A DNA stretch of 38,801 nucleotides from positions 1 to 38,801 of the forward strand of contig WVSM01000016.1 of the NCBI GenBank assembly GCA_015689645.1, given 5' to 3'. Under the pieces are notes generated by a model. The model made no database searches, was not told the DNA's origin, and saw nothing but the letters and a program-made list of their open reading frames with translations. A program made the translations under genes and the position numbers. The first letter of the stretch is position 1. Each line of letters begins with the position of its first letter. Below are positions 8,318 to 15,716 of this stretch, piece by piece. Origin of the DNA: Rhodobacterales bacterium HKCCE4037. Its GTDB lineage: Bacteria; Pseudomonadota; Alphaproteobacteria; Rhodobacterales; Rhodobacteraceae.

Positions 8318-9010
8318 ATGCGATATACGTGGTTGGGCCATTCCGGCATCCGGCTGGAGATCGGTGGCGAGGTGCTGCTGATCGACCCTTGGCTGGAGGG
8401 CAACCCGGTGTTCCCGGAGGACAAGCGGGCCGAGGCGCTGGAGGGCGCGACGGCGATCCTTGTGACCCATGGGCACGGCGATCACACCGGTGGCGTGCCG
8501 GAGCTGGCCAAGGAACTGGGGCTGACGGTTCATGGCATCTACGACCTGATGGGCCATTGGGAAGAGGCCCATGGTATCGAGGTCGTGGGCTTCAACAAGG
8601 GTGGCACGGTGCGGATCGGCGATGTCGCCGTGACGATGGTGAACGCGGTGCATTCCTCGTCCTTCGCGGGGGAGGACGGGCCGCGCTATGCCGGGGCCGA
8701 GGCGGGCTTCATGATCGAAGGCGAGGGCCGCACTATCTATGTCTCGGGCGATACGGACGTGATGGCCGACATGGGCGTGTTGCAGGAATTGCATGCGCCG
8801 GAGATCGGGATTCTCTGCGCTGGCGGGCATTTCACCATGGACATGACGCGCGCCGCCTTCGCGGCGTCGAAGCTGTTCAGGTTCCAGACCGTGATCCCGG
8901 TGCATTACAAGACCTTCCCGCTGCTGGAGCAATCGGCGCAGCCGCTGAAGGATGCGCTGCCGGGCGTGCGGGTGCTGGACCCCGGCGTGATGGAGCCGGT
9001 GGAGTTGTAA
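8318..9010 (+). CDS. Metal-dependent hydrolase, UlaG/UPF0173 family
   Basis: A 230-residue metallo-beta-lactamase-fold hydrolase of the UPF0173 (YtkL/UlaG-like) group. The metal motif HGHGDHTGG is at residues 51-59, preceded by LIDPWLEGNP (residues 21-30), and further ligand regions are NAVHSSSF, VSGDTDV and PVHYKTFP near the C-terminus. The physiological substrate of this group is not established, so no pathway can be assigned. The start at 8318 follows GAGGAAAAACGGAGAG; a longer frame from 8258 has no supporting homology. It is divergent from gatC. Confidence 0.9.
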   Translation: MRYTWLGHSGIRLEIGGEVLLIDPWLEGNPVFPEDKRAEALEGATAILVTHGHGDHTGGVPELAKELGLTVHGIYDLMGHWEEAHGIEVVGFNKGGTVRIGDVAVTMVNAVHSSSFAGEDGPRYAGAEAGFMIEGEGRTIYVSGDTDVMADMGVLQELHAPEIGILCAGGHFTMDMTRAAFAASKLFRFQTVIPVHYKTFPLLEQSAQPLKDALPGVRVLDPGVMEPVEL

Positions 9011-9039
9011 GCGCCTTGGGCGGCCAGACGGCGGACCTG

Positions 9040-9498
9040 TCAGGAGATCGGCACCGCCGTGTCGCACAGTGACAGGCCGGTGCCCGCGCCCCCGTCCCGG
9101 GTCGCGGCCCAGATGCCAGGCGCGCCATCGAGCCAGACGCCATCGACGATCCGCGTCCCATCGGGCGTGAGCTGCCCCTCGTACCGGGAGACAACGATGG
9201 ACGCGGAGCCATCCTCGATGATGCTTCCCTGCAAGGTCAGGGCGCCCTCGGGTGTGACGAGACCGGAGACGAGTTCCCGGCCCCAGTGCCCGCCGGAGCT
9301 TTGCCAGTCGAAATGGCCTTCCAGCCGGGTGCCGTCGGCGGTCTCGGTCTGGACGGTGAACATCAGGCGGGTGTCGTGCCAGGTGTCGATCCCGTCGTCG
9401 CCGCACACCGACCAGAGCGTGCCCGTGAGGTCGGGGGTCTCGGCCGATGCGGCCCCGCTGAGGGCAAGGGCGAGCGTGCAGAGGGCAAGGCGGATCAT
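9040..9498 (-). CDS. Secreted hypothetical protein
   Basis: A 152-residue protein that I do not recognise. It starts with a clear Sec signal peptide (MIRLALCTLALALSGAASAE, cleavage probably after ASA). The mature part of about 132 residues is rich in short Gly-, Thr- and Asp-containing segments that look like beta strands (GTLWSVCGDDG, GHFDWQSSGGHW, VDGVWLDGAPGIW). It has two cysteines, one near each end of the mature chain, which could form a disulfide in the periplasm. It converges on the UlaG-like gene. The start at 9498 is chosen because it is where the signal peptide begins; an upstream ATG at 9546 would bury the signal. Confidence 0.7.
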   Translation of the reverse strand: MIRLALCTLALALSGAASAETPDLTGTLWSVCGDDGIDTWHDTRLMFTVQTETADGTRLEGHFDWQSSGGHWGRELVSGLVTPEGALTLQGSIIEDGSASIVVSRYEGQLTPDGTRIVDGVWLDGAPGIWAATRDGGAGTGLSLCDTAVPIS

Positions 9499-9579
9499 GG
9501 CGCGAGGGTCCTTTTTCGAAGCCGGAGCAGTGAGAAAGGCTTGCATCCGAAACGCGGCGACAACAACCGGAGGAATCCA

Positions 9580-9624
9580 CGCATCGCACCGACCCGGCGG
9601 GAGAGGACCGGGCGGTGCGATGCG
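9580..9624. other. Long GC-rich hairpin between two minus-strand genes
   Basis: CGCATCGCACC (9580-9590) pairs with GGTGCGATGCG (9614-9624), and inside it CCCGG (9593-9597) pairs with CCGGG (9608-9612). This gives a 16-bp interrupted stem around a 10-base loop. It lies 25 bp after the GNAT stop and upstream of the secreted-protein gene, both on the minus strand. There is no T-tract on either strand, so it is not a classic intrinsic terminator; it could block exonucleases or structure the leader of the next gene. Confidence 0.6.
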
Positions 9625-9649
9625 GACCCGTGGGCGAGAGGCGGCGACC

Positions 9650-10156
9650 TCAGAGGGCGCGGATCATCTCGACCGCCGGGAAGGCGATGCCGGGGCGCAG
9701 GAGAATGTCGATCTCGCCGCGCCGCTGGAAGCCCATGGCGGTGTAGAAGGGCTCGGCCGTGCGGGTCGACTGGCACATCATCCAGCGCACGCCCGAGGCC
9801 TTCGCCGCGCCGAAGCTGCGTTGCAGGATCGAGCGCGCCAGCCCGCGCCGCGTGGCCGACGGATGCGTCACCACGTGGCGGATATGGCCCACGTCGCGCG
9901 GGCCGACGCCGCCCTGGGGCGCGCCGTGGGTCCAGCCGCCGGCGGCGAGTGCCTGGCCGTCGGCATCCTCGGCCATGTAGTAAGAGCCGCAGCGCAGAAG
10001 CTCGGGTCGCGCGCGGGAGATGATCGGCAGGCAGGTGACGAGGATCGAGGCCGGGTAATCGGCTTTCAGCAGCGCCGGGTAGGACGCGCCTAGAAGCGCG
10101 TCGATCGCGGGCAGGTCCGCGCCGCTGGTGGGTCTTATGACAATCTCGTCAACCAT
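9650..10156 (-). CDS. GNAT family N-acetyltransferase
   Basis: A 168-residue acetyl-CoA-dependent acyltransferase of the GNAT fold. The acetyl-CoA-binding region is HIRHVVTHPSATRRGLARSI, in which the usual Q/RxxGxG/A loop appears as ATRRGLA, and the C-terminal part ends with the typical AEPFYTAMGFQRRGEIDI. The acceptor substrate is not predictable. The start at 10156 (MVDEIVIRP) is the first ATG upstream of the beta-1 strand. It lies downstream of rpmG on the same strand but is separated from it by a strong terminator, so it probably has its own promoter or depends on read-through. Confidence 0.85.
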   Translation of the reverse strand: MVDEIVIRPTSGADLPAIDALLGASYPALLKADYPASILVTCLPIISRARPELLRCGSYYMAEDADGQALAAGGWTHGAPQGGVGPRDVGHIRHVVTHPSATRRGLARSILQRSFGAAKASGVRWMMCQSTRTAEPFYTAMGFQRRGEIDILLRPGIAFPAVEMIRAL

Positions 10157-10210
10157 GGCCCTGATCTCCTGTGCTGGGGCCGTCCGCCGCACGACTCCGC
10201 GCTTTGGACA

Positions 10211-10248
10211 AAAGAAAAGGCCGCGTCGGTATCCCGGCGCGGCCTTTT
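10211..10248 (-). terminator. Rho-independent terminator after rpmG
   Basis: Perfect 11-bp stem, AAAAGGCCGCG (10215-10225) with CGCGGCCTTTT (10238-10248), around a 12-base loop. On the minus strand it is followed by TTTTCTTTTG. It begins 25 bp after the rpmG stop. Confidence 0.88.
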
Positions 10249-10272
10249 GTCGGTCTGTCTGGAAGGGGGATC

Positions 10273-10440
10273 TTACTTGATCTTGCCTTCCTTGTATTCG
10301 ACATGCTTGCGCGCCACGGGATCGTACTTTCGTACGGTCATCTTCTCGGTCATGGTGCGCGCGTTCTTCTTGGTCACGTAAAAGTGGCCCGTGCCCGCGG
10401 ACGAGTTGAGGCGGATCTTGATGGTGGTTGGCTTCGCCAT
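10273..10440 (-). CDS. rpmG: 50S ribosomal protein L33
   Basis: L33 is a small protein of the large ribosomal subunit near the E site. The 55-residue sequence ([18 protein letters not shown], then [11 protein letters not shown]) is typical. It has no CxxC pairs, so this is the zinc-free form, as is usual for alphaproteobacteria. The start at 10440 is fixed by the family N-terminus MAKPTT. The gene stands alone between chrA and a GNAT gene and has its own strong terminator, consistent with monocistronic expression. Confidence 0.97.
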   Translation of the reverse strand: MAKPTTIKIRLNSSAGTGHFYVTKKNARTMTEKMTVRKYDPVARKHVEYKEGKIK

Positions 10441-10539
10441 GCTGAGGCTCCTGCAAGTCGGGGCGGTCGGCCGGGGCCGCACACGCGATCATCTGGTAGA
10501 GACGCGCCTTTTACCGGGCCGATTGGCCGAGTCAACACC

Positions 10540-11760
10540 TCAAATCAAACTTGTTGCGATCCCGGCGGCCGCGAGGATCGGAAGAACCAGCAGAAGGTCG
10601 AGTTTCCGCCATAGCAAAAGCACAGCGGCGAGGGCCGAGAGCGCGAGGGCAGAGAGGTTCAGGGTCTCGAAGCTGACGCGCTCGGCGTCGAACCAGAGCG
10701 TCAGGGCGAACCAGACCGAGAGGTTGGCGATCACGCCCACCACCGCCGCCGTGATGCCCGAGAGCGCGCCGGTCAGCCGGGGGCGCGTGGCGATCCATTC
10801 GACGTAAGGCGCGCCTGCGAAGATCCACAGGAAGCAGGGTACGAAGGTCATCCAGAGAGTGACGAGCGCCGCCGCCAGCCCCATGCCCCAGCCGCCCGCC
10901 TGGGCGCCGGCAAGAAAGCCCACGAACTCGGTCACGAGGATCAGCGGCCCGGGCGTGGTCTCGGCCAGTCCCAGCGCGTCCATCATCTGCTCGGTCGTGA
11001 GCCAGCCGAAGCCCTGCACCACCTCCTGCACCATGTAGGCCAGAACGGCGTAGGCGCCGCCGAAGGTGACCACGGCAAGGGTGGAGAAGAAGGTGGCGAT
11101 GTCCGCGAGGAGGGCGGGACCGAAAAGCCACAGCGCCGCGAGCGGGACCAGCCAGAGCGCCAGCCACATGGCGATCGTGCCAAGGGTGCGGGCGGGGGAG
11201 ACGGCGAGCGGCGGGGCCTCTGCCGGCGCGGCGCGCATCGCGATGGCGCCTATGGCGGCAGCGGCGACGATGATGAAGGGGAAGGGAATGCCGAATGCAA
11301 AGAGGGCGAGAAACGCGGCCAAGGCCAGCCCGTAGGCCACCGGGCCTTTCAGCGCCCGGGCCGAGACCTTCAGCAGCGCCTGCACCACGATGACGACGAC
11401 GGTGGCCTTGATGCCGAGGAAGGCGGCCGCGACCCAGGGCAGGGTACCGTAGGCGGCATAAAGCGAGGCCAGAAGCAGAATCAGCGCGGCCCCGGGAAGC
11501 ACGAACAGCAGCCCCGCGAGCAGGCCGCCCGCCGTGCCCCGCAGCCGCCAGCCCGCATAGGTGGCCAGCTGCATCGCTTCGGGCCCCGGCAGCAGCATGC
11601 AGAAACTGAGCGCGTTGAGATATTGCTTTTCCGTGAGCCAGGGGCGCTGTTCGACCAGCTCCCGGTGCATCAGGGCGATCTGCGCCGCCGGTCCGCCGAA
11701 GGACAGCACGCCGATGCGCCCGAAGACGTGGAACAGCTCGCGCAGGGTTGGGCTGGTCAT
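10540..11760 (-). CDS. chrA: Chromate transporter ChrA, two-domain type
   Basis: A 406-residue CHR-superfamily membrane protein with about ten to twelve helices. ChrA proteins export chromate; some members transport other oxyanions such as sulfate, or have no known substrate. The two homologous CHR halves are both visible. The N-terminal one has RIGVLSFGGPAAQIALMH and MLLPGPEAMQLATYAGW, and the C-terminal one has AVVTFGGAYAVLAYMVQE and ETTPGPLILVTEFVGF. The paired FGG and PGP motifs are intact. No resistance partner (chrB) or other metal gene is nearby, so a role in chromate resistance is only a family-level inference. Confidence 0.92.
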   Translation of the reverse strand: MTSPTLRELFHVFGRIGVLSFGGPAAQIALMHRELVEQRPWLTEKQYLNALSFCMLLPGPEAMQLATYAGWRLRGTAGGLLAGLLFVLPGAALILLLASLYAAYGTLPWVAAAFLGIKATVVVIVVQALLKVSARALKGPVAYGLALAAFLALFAFGIPFPFIIVAAAAIGAIAMRAAPAEAPPLAVSPARTLGTIAMWLALWLVPLAALWLFGPALLADIATFFSTLAVVTFGGAYAVLAYMVQEVVQGFGWLTTEQMMDALGLAETTPGPLILVTEFVGFLAGAQAGGWGMGLAAALVTLWMTFVPCFLWIFAGAPYVEWIATRPRLTGALSGITAAVVGVIANLSVWFALTLWFDAERVSFETLNLSALALSALAAVLLLWRKLDLLLVLPILAAAGIATSLI

Positions 11761-11861
11761 GGGCGCGCCTCCTCAGCCGGGGCATGGGGCATCGGTGTAT
11801 CAGTTTCGTGACGCAGGGCGCCGCGGACAGGAACTGGAACCGTTGGCAAGGTGGTGCAACG

Positions 11862-11888
11862 AAAAAGGGCCGGGAAATCCCGGCCCTT
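11862..11888 (-). terminator. Rho-independent terminator after the Bax-inhibitor-1 gene
   Basis: AAGGGCCGGG (11865-11874) pairs with CCCGGCCCTT (11879-11888) around a 4-base loop. On the minus strand it is followed by TTTC. It begins 24 bp after the stop of the Bax-inhibitor-1 gene. Confidence 0.88.
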
Positions 11889-11912
11889 CCGAAAAACCTG
11901 TCAGCCCTAGGC

Positions 11913-12671
11913 TTACTCGCGATTGCCGAGGAAGCTGAGGATGATCATGAACATGTTGATGAAGCTCATGTAGAGGTTCAGCGCGCCCATGATCGCGGAT
12001 TTCGCCAGCCACTCGCTGTCGCCATACTGGGCGTGGTCGACATACTCCTGCTTGATCGCCTGCGTGTGGTAGGCGGTGAGGCCTGCGAAGACCAGCAGCA
12101 GGAGCAGCGACAGGGCGATGTCGAAGCCGGGGATGACGATGCCGAAGAAGGCGCTCATCACGAGGCTCAGGATCATCAGGACGATGCCGCCGATCAGGCC
12201 CATCATCAGGAACGCGCCCCAGCCCGAGATGTCACGCTTGGTCACGTAGCCGAAGAGGCTGAGCGACGCGAAGGCGATCGAGGTCACGAGGAACGCCTGC
12301 ACGATCGACGCGCCGGTGAACACCGCGAAGATGTAGGCGATGGATGCGCCCATCACGGCCGAGAACACGTAGAAGAACAGCTGTGCCGCCGCTGCCGAGG
12401 CGCGGGTGATGATGGCCCCGAAGGCGAAGACCATGCCGAGCGGTGCGAACATCACGATCCAGCCGAGGATCGTGGGTTGCAGCGTCGCCGGGTCGCGCAG
12501 CACCTGCAGCAGTGCCGGGTTGGACCCGAAAGCCCATGCCGTTGCGAAGGTCACCAGCAGACCAATCGACATGGTCGCGTAGACCTTGTTCATGTGGGCG
12601 CGCAGGCCCTGGTCGATCTCCGCAGCGGAGGTCGCGATGCCTTGGGCGCGCATCGTGCGATATTCAGCCAT
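11913..12671 (-). CDS. Bax inhibitor-1/YccA family membrane protein
   Basis: A 252-residue polytopic protein of the BI-1 (TMBIM, YccA/YbhL) family, with seven predicted membrane helices after an N-terminal cytoplasmic segment of about 40 residues. The C-terminal block LLLVFAGLTAYHTQAIKQEY and the following ALNLYMSFINMFMIILSFLGNRE are family signatures. Bacterial members include calcium-leak channels and, in E. coli, a partner of the FtsH protease; the role here is inferred only at family level. The start at 12671 (MAEYRTMRAQG) fits the family. It has its own terminator. Confidence 0.92.
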   Translation of the reverse strand: MAEYRTMRAQGIATSAAEIDQGLRAHMNKVYATMSIGLLVTFATAWAFGSNPALLQVLRDPATLQPTILGWIVMFAPLGMVFAFGAIITRASAAAAQLFFYVFSAVMGASIAYIFAVFTGASIVQAFLVTSIAFASLSLFGYVTKRDISGWGAFLMMGLIGGIVLMILSLVMSAFFGIVIPGFDIALSLLLLLVFAGLTAYHTQAIKQEYVDHAQYGDSEWLAKSAIMGALNLYMSFINMFMIILSFLGNRE

Positions 12672-12750
12672 TTTGTCCTCCAAAAAAGGCATGGCCCCGA
12701 AACCGGGCCCGTCTGGGGGGAATATCGGTGAGTTGGAGGTGCTTTTCAAG

Positions 12751-12790
12751 CTATCGACCCCTAACGAAACCGCTGGAGTCGATAGTTTTT
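12751..12790 (+). terminator. Terminator-like inverted repeat pointing to the plus strand
   Basis: CTATCGAC (12751-12758) and GTCGATAG (12778-12785) form an 8-bp stem with a 19-base loop. On the plus strand it is followed by TTTTT. Both neighbouring genes run on the minus strand, so if it terminates anything it would be an antisense or short plus-strand transcript. It may instead be the 3' structure of the DUF1127 mRNA. Confidence 0.4.
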
Positions 12791-12816
12791 AGCTATTGGC
12801 CTTCCCGTAACGGCGA

Positions 12817-13041
12817 TCAGAGCCGCCAGGAGGCCGGAACATCCCACATCGGGCGGCTGACCTCGGCGCGGACCTGTGCTTCGGTGACGCCGATGTCACG
12901 GCGCATGCGGGTGTCGAGGCGACCGAGATGCTGGCGCTGGCGCCAGGTGCCGAAGATGCGCTTGAGGACAGTCAGGCGGACCTCGGGCGCCGGTTGTGCG
13001 CCATGTCCGATCGAGGGGCGGGACAGGGTGAGGTCTGCCAT
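12817..13041 (-). CDS. DUF1127 domain small basic protein
   Basis: A 74-residue basic protein with a C-terminal DUF1127 (YjiS-like) domain: LTVLKRIFGTWRQRQHLGRL, then DTRMRRDIGVTEAQVRAEV and a terminal RPMWDVPASWR. Small DUF1127 proteins in alphaproteobacteria are often stress-induced, and one from Rhodobacter sphaeroides (CcaF1) binds RNA, so an RNA-related role is possible here. The start at 13041 has a strong Shine-Dalgarno (GAAAGGAAAGAAG). It is divergent from a LysR regulator gene with 122 bp between starts, and that gap holds repeated CGAAATG motifs. Control by that regulator is therefore likely. Confidence 0.9.
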   Translation of the reverse strand: MADLTLSRPSIGHGAQPAPEVRLTVLKRIFGTWRQRQHLGRLDTRMRRDIGVTEAQVRAEVSRPMWDVPASWRL

Positions 13042-13064
13042 CTTCTTTCCTTTCTGAATTGTGA

Positions 13065-13121
13065 CGAAATGGGGAGAGGTCATTTCGATACGTGATCTAT
13101 GGACCGGCGAAATGCATTTTG
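13065..13121. promoter_or_regulatory. CGAAATG repeats in the DUF1127-LysR divergent promoter
   Basis: CGAAATG occurs at 13065-13071, inverted (CATTTCG) at 13081-13087, and again at 13108-13114, where it abuts CATTTTG (13115-13121) to make the near-perfect palindrome CGAAATG|CATTTTG. Four arms of one motif in 57 bp between divergent genes is the expected form of an operator. The LysR protein is the natural candidate to bind it. Confidence 0.6.
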
Positions 13122-13163
13122 CTATTGAATGTTATTGAAGATTGTCATCACGGGGCTTGATGA

Positions 13164-14018
13164 ATGCCGAGGAACCTCGATCTCACCGCGCTGCGCGCTT
13201 TCGTTGCCGTCGTGGACGCGGGGGGAGTTACGAAAGCGTCGGGCTTTCTCAACCTCACGCAATCGGCCGTATCGATGCAGCTCAAGCGGCTGGAAGAGGC
13301 GCTGGACGTGGCGCTGTTCAACCGGGCCGAACGCAAGCTGAACCTGACCGGCGCAGGGCAGCAGATGCTCAGCTATGCGCGGCGCATGCTGGAACTGAAC
13401 GACGAGGTGCTGGGGCGGCTCACGGCCAAGGAATACGAGGGCGAGATCTCGCTCGGCGTGCCCGGTGACGTGGTGTACCCGGCCATCCCGGAGGTGCTTC
13501 AACGCTTTTCGAAGGCCTATCCCCGGATGCGGGTGCAGCTGCTGTCGATGGGGACGATCAACCTTAAAGCGGCGTTCAAGCGCGGCGATGTGGACGTGAT
13601 CCTGACCACCGAGGAGGATCTCGACCGGGGCGGCGAGACGCTGCTGGAGCGGCCGATGGTCTGGGTCGGCGCGAAGGACGGGCAGATGTGGCGCCAGCGT
13701 CCGTTGCGGCTGGCGCTTGAGGATGCCTGCATCTTCCGCGGCCCGGCGCTCGCGGCGCTGGATGCGGCGGGGATCAGCTGGGAGCTTGCGGTCGAAGCGG
13801 ATTCGTTCCGCACCGTCGAGGTCACGGTCAGTGCCGACCTGGCCGTGCATGCGATCATCGAGGGCACCGAATCCTCCTACGCCGAGAAGATCGAGCACAA
13901 CGGCGCGCTGCCCGCGCTGCCACGCATCCAGATCAACATGTACCGGACCGAGCTGAAACGGAACGAACCGCTGGACGCGCTGGTGGAGTTCATCCGGCAG
14001 GCCTACCGGGTGATCTGA
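13164..14018 (+). CDS. LysR family transcriptional regulator
   Basis: A 284-residue LysR-type regulator. The N-terminal winged helix-turn-helix covers about residues 4-63 (LDLTALRAFVAVVDAGGVTK, then LTQSAVSMQLKRLEEALDV), and the rest is the periplasmic-binding-protein-like effector domain beginning near EISLGVPGDVVYPAIPEVL. The inducer is not predictable. Its divergent partner is a DUF1127 gene, and CGAAATG repeats in the shared gap are likely binding sites. The start at 13164 gives the usual short N-terminal extension before the helix-turn-helix. It converges on the quinone oxidoreductase gene. Confidence 0.93.
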   Translation: MPRNLDLTALRAFVAVVDAGGVTKASGFLNLTQSAVSMQLKRLEEALDVALFNRAERKLNLTGAGQQMLSYARRMLELNDEVLGRLTAKEYEGEISLGVPGDVVYPAIPEVLQRFSKAYPRMRVQLLSMGTINLKAAFKRGDVDVILTTEEDLDRGGETLLERPMVWVGAKDGQMWRQRPLRLALEDACIFRGPALAALDAAGISWELAVEADSFRTVEVTVSADLAVHAIIEGTESSYAEKIEHNGALPALPRIQINMYRTELKRNEPLDALVEFIRQAYRVI

Positions 14019-14025
14019 ACGGGGG

Positions 14026-14067
14026 CGGAAAACTGCAGTCTTCCGTTCGGAAATCTCGAGATTTCCG
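14026..14067. repeat. Two adjacent palindromes between convergent genes
   Basis: The imperfect 20-bp palindrome CGGAAAACTGCAGTCTTCCG (14026-14045, one mismatched pair) is followed two bases later by the perfect one, CGGAAATCTCGAGATTTCCG (14048-14067). Each has a six-base palindromic core (CTGCAG, CTCGAG) flanked by A/T runs and GG/CC ends. They lie between the convergent stops of the LysR and quinone oxidoreductase genes. No T-tract follows. A bidirectional 3'-end structure is the simplest reading. Confidence 0.65.
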
Positions 14068-14080
14068 GCCCGCCCGGATG

Positions 14081-15043
14081 TCAGTCCATCGTCACCACGA
14101 CCTTGCCGGACACTTTCCGTTGCCGCAGCAGGTCCATCGCTTCGCCCGCCTTGTCCAGCGTCCGTGTCGCGCCGATGTGCGGCTTGAGGTCGCCCGCGCG
14201 ATACATCTCCATCAGCGCCGCAAGGCTCGCCGACAGCCGCTCCGGCGCCCAGGCGAGGTAGCCGCCCCAGTAGAAGCCCATCGCGTCGATGTTCTTGACC
14301 AGCAGGTGGTTGGCGGGAATGCGCGGCACGTCCCCGCTGGCGAAGCCGATCACGAGGATGCGCCCGCCCGCGTTGGTGCAGCGCATCGCGGATTTGAAGC
14401 CTTCGCCGCCGACCGCGTCATAGACCACGTCGGCGCCGCCAAGTGCCTTGACCTCGGCGCGGATGTCCGCCGTGTCGCTGTCCAGCAGATGACGCGCCCC
14501 GGCCGCCTGCGCCACCGCCAGCTTGTCGGCACCACGGGCGACGGCGATCACCTCGGCCCCCATGGCGGCACCCAATTCCACAGCCGTCAGGCCGACGCCG
14601 CCCGCCGCACCCAGCACCAGAAGCCGCTCGCCCGGTTGCAGGCGCGCCCGGTCGGTCAGCGCAAGATGCGACGTGCCGTAGGCCACGAGGAACCCGGCGG
14701 CCACGTCGAAGGGCATCTCGTCGGGGATTTCGACGCAGCGCGAGGCGTCGAACACGCCCGCCTCGGCTAGTCCGCCGGAGCCCGCGAAGACCGCGACGCG
14801 CGTGCCGACGGCGGGCGCGGTGACGCCCTCGCCAAGCGCCTCGACAACGCCCGCGATCTCCAGCCCGAGGGTAAACGGCAGGGGGGGCGTTTCCTGGTAG
14901 GTGCCCTTCGCCATCAGCAGGTCGGCGAAGTTCAACCCGCAGGCCTTGATCCGGACCTTGACCTGACCGGGACCCGGCGCCGGTTCGTCCAGCGAAATGA
15001 CGCTTGGCGCAAGGCCATGATCCGACACCACGAATGCCCGCAT
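14081..15043 (-). CDS. NADPH:quinone oxidoreductase family protein (zinc-free MDR)
   Basis: A 320-residue medium-chain dehydrogenase/reductase of the quinone oxidoreductase type, which would reduce a quinone or enone with NADPH. The GroES-like N-terminal domain contains IKACGLNFADLLMAKGTYQ, with no catalytic or structural zinc ligands, as expected for this branch. The nucleotide-binding motif is LVLGAAGGVGLTAVELGAAMG, and DVVYDAVGGEGF follows. The natural substrate is unknown. The start at 15043 (MRAFVV) is the standard N-terminus; upstream in-frame ATGs add unsupported residues. It is divergent from the XRE regulator gene, with a 214-bp gap in which I see no clear operator. Confidence 0.9.
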   Translation of the reverse strand: MRAFVVSDHGLAPSVISLDEPAPGPGQVKVRIKACGLNFADLLMAKGTYQETPPLPFTLGLEIAGVVEALGEGVTAPAVGTRVAVFAGSGGLAEAGVFDASRCVEIPDEMPFDVAAGFLVAYGTSHLALTDRARLQPGERLLVLGAAGGVGLTAVELGAAMGAEVIAVARGADKLAVAQAAGARHLLDSDTADIRAEVKALGGADVVYDAVGGEGFKSAMRCTNAGGRILVIGFASGDVPRIPANHLLVKNIDAMGFYWGGYLAWAPERLSASLAALMEMYRAGDLKPHIGATRTLDKAGEAMDLLRQRKVSGKVVVTMD

Positions 15044-15257
15044 CTTGCTGTCCCCTGGTTGTTGTTTGACATGGCCTACCGCGTCCCCGGGGGCTTGGCC
15101 AGCCTTCCGGGGCGTCGCGGCCCGGCGCATTTTATTGCGGGTCCGCCATTGCCGCCGGTCGGTGCAACGCTACCCTTCCGGTTGTACGGTGTGCGTTCGT
15201 GCATAGGTGAGTCTTCAGGACAAGCTCCGTTTACCTTGGCTTGAGAGGGGTCCAGCC

Positions 15258-15665
15258 ATGCCACATCCCATTGACCTGCACGTCGGCCAGCGGATTCGCG
15301 AACGCCGCTGGACGGTGGGCATGACCCAGCAGCAGCTTGCGGGGCATGTCGGCATCAAGTTCCAGCAGATCCAGAAATACGAGACCGGCGCGAACCGCGT
15401 ATCGGCCTCGCGCCTGTGGGACATGGCGATTGCCCTGTCGGTGCCGGTGTCGCATTTCTTCGAGGGTATGGAGGACGACACCTCCGACGCGGACGCGGGG
15501 GATGATGTGCTCCACGATCTCTTCGCCGACAAGGCGGCGGTGGAGCTGGTTCGCACCTATTACACGATCCCGGAAGATCAGCGCGGCCGCCTGTCGGATC
15601 TGGTGCGTGACCTGTCCGATGGCGATGACAGGCCGCAGCCGCCGTCTGGGACACACCCCGCTTGA
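15258..15665 (+). CDS. XRE family helix-turn-helix regulator
   Basis: A 135-residue Cro/CI-type DNA-binding protein. The HTH spans about residues 10-65, with VGQRIRERRWTVGMTQQQLA and the recognition helix in HVGIKFQQIQKYETGANRVS, followed by LWDMAIALSVPVSHFFEGM. The C-terminal half is acidic and ends in a short Pro-rich tail. Proteins of this architecture are common in Rhodobacterales and related orders, but I cannot name its targets. The start at 15258 (MPHPIDL) has GAGAGGGG upstream; an in-frame ATG at 15207 is less likely. It is followed 51 bp later by the hisN-like gene. Confidence 0.88.
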   Translation: MPHPIDLHVGQRIRERRWTVGMTQQQLAGHVGIKFQQIQKYETGANRVSASRLWDMAIALSVPVSHFFEGMEDDTSDADAGDDVLHDLFADKAAVELVRTYYTIPEDQRGRLSDLVRDLSDGDDRPQPPSGTHPA

Positions 15666-15716
15666 CGCCGCTTCCGCACCGGTGCACCCCAAGGGCCAAC
15701 CGGACGGAACAGGGCG

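Noticed and set aside
10540-11760. A metal-resistance island around chrA
   Set aside because: The neighbours (rpmG, Bax-inhibitor-1, GNAT) are ordinary core genes; there is no chrB, mobile element or base-composition break that I can see.
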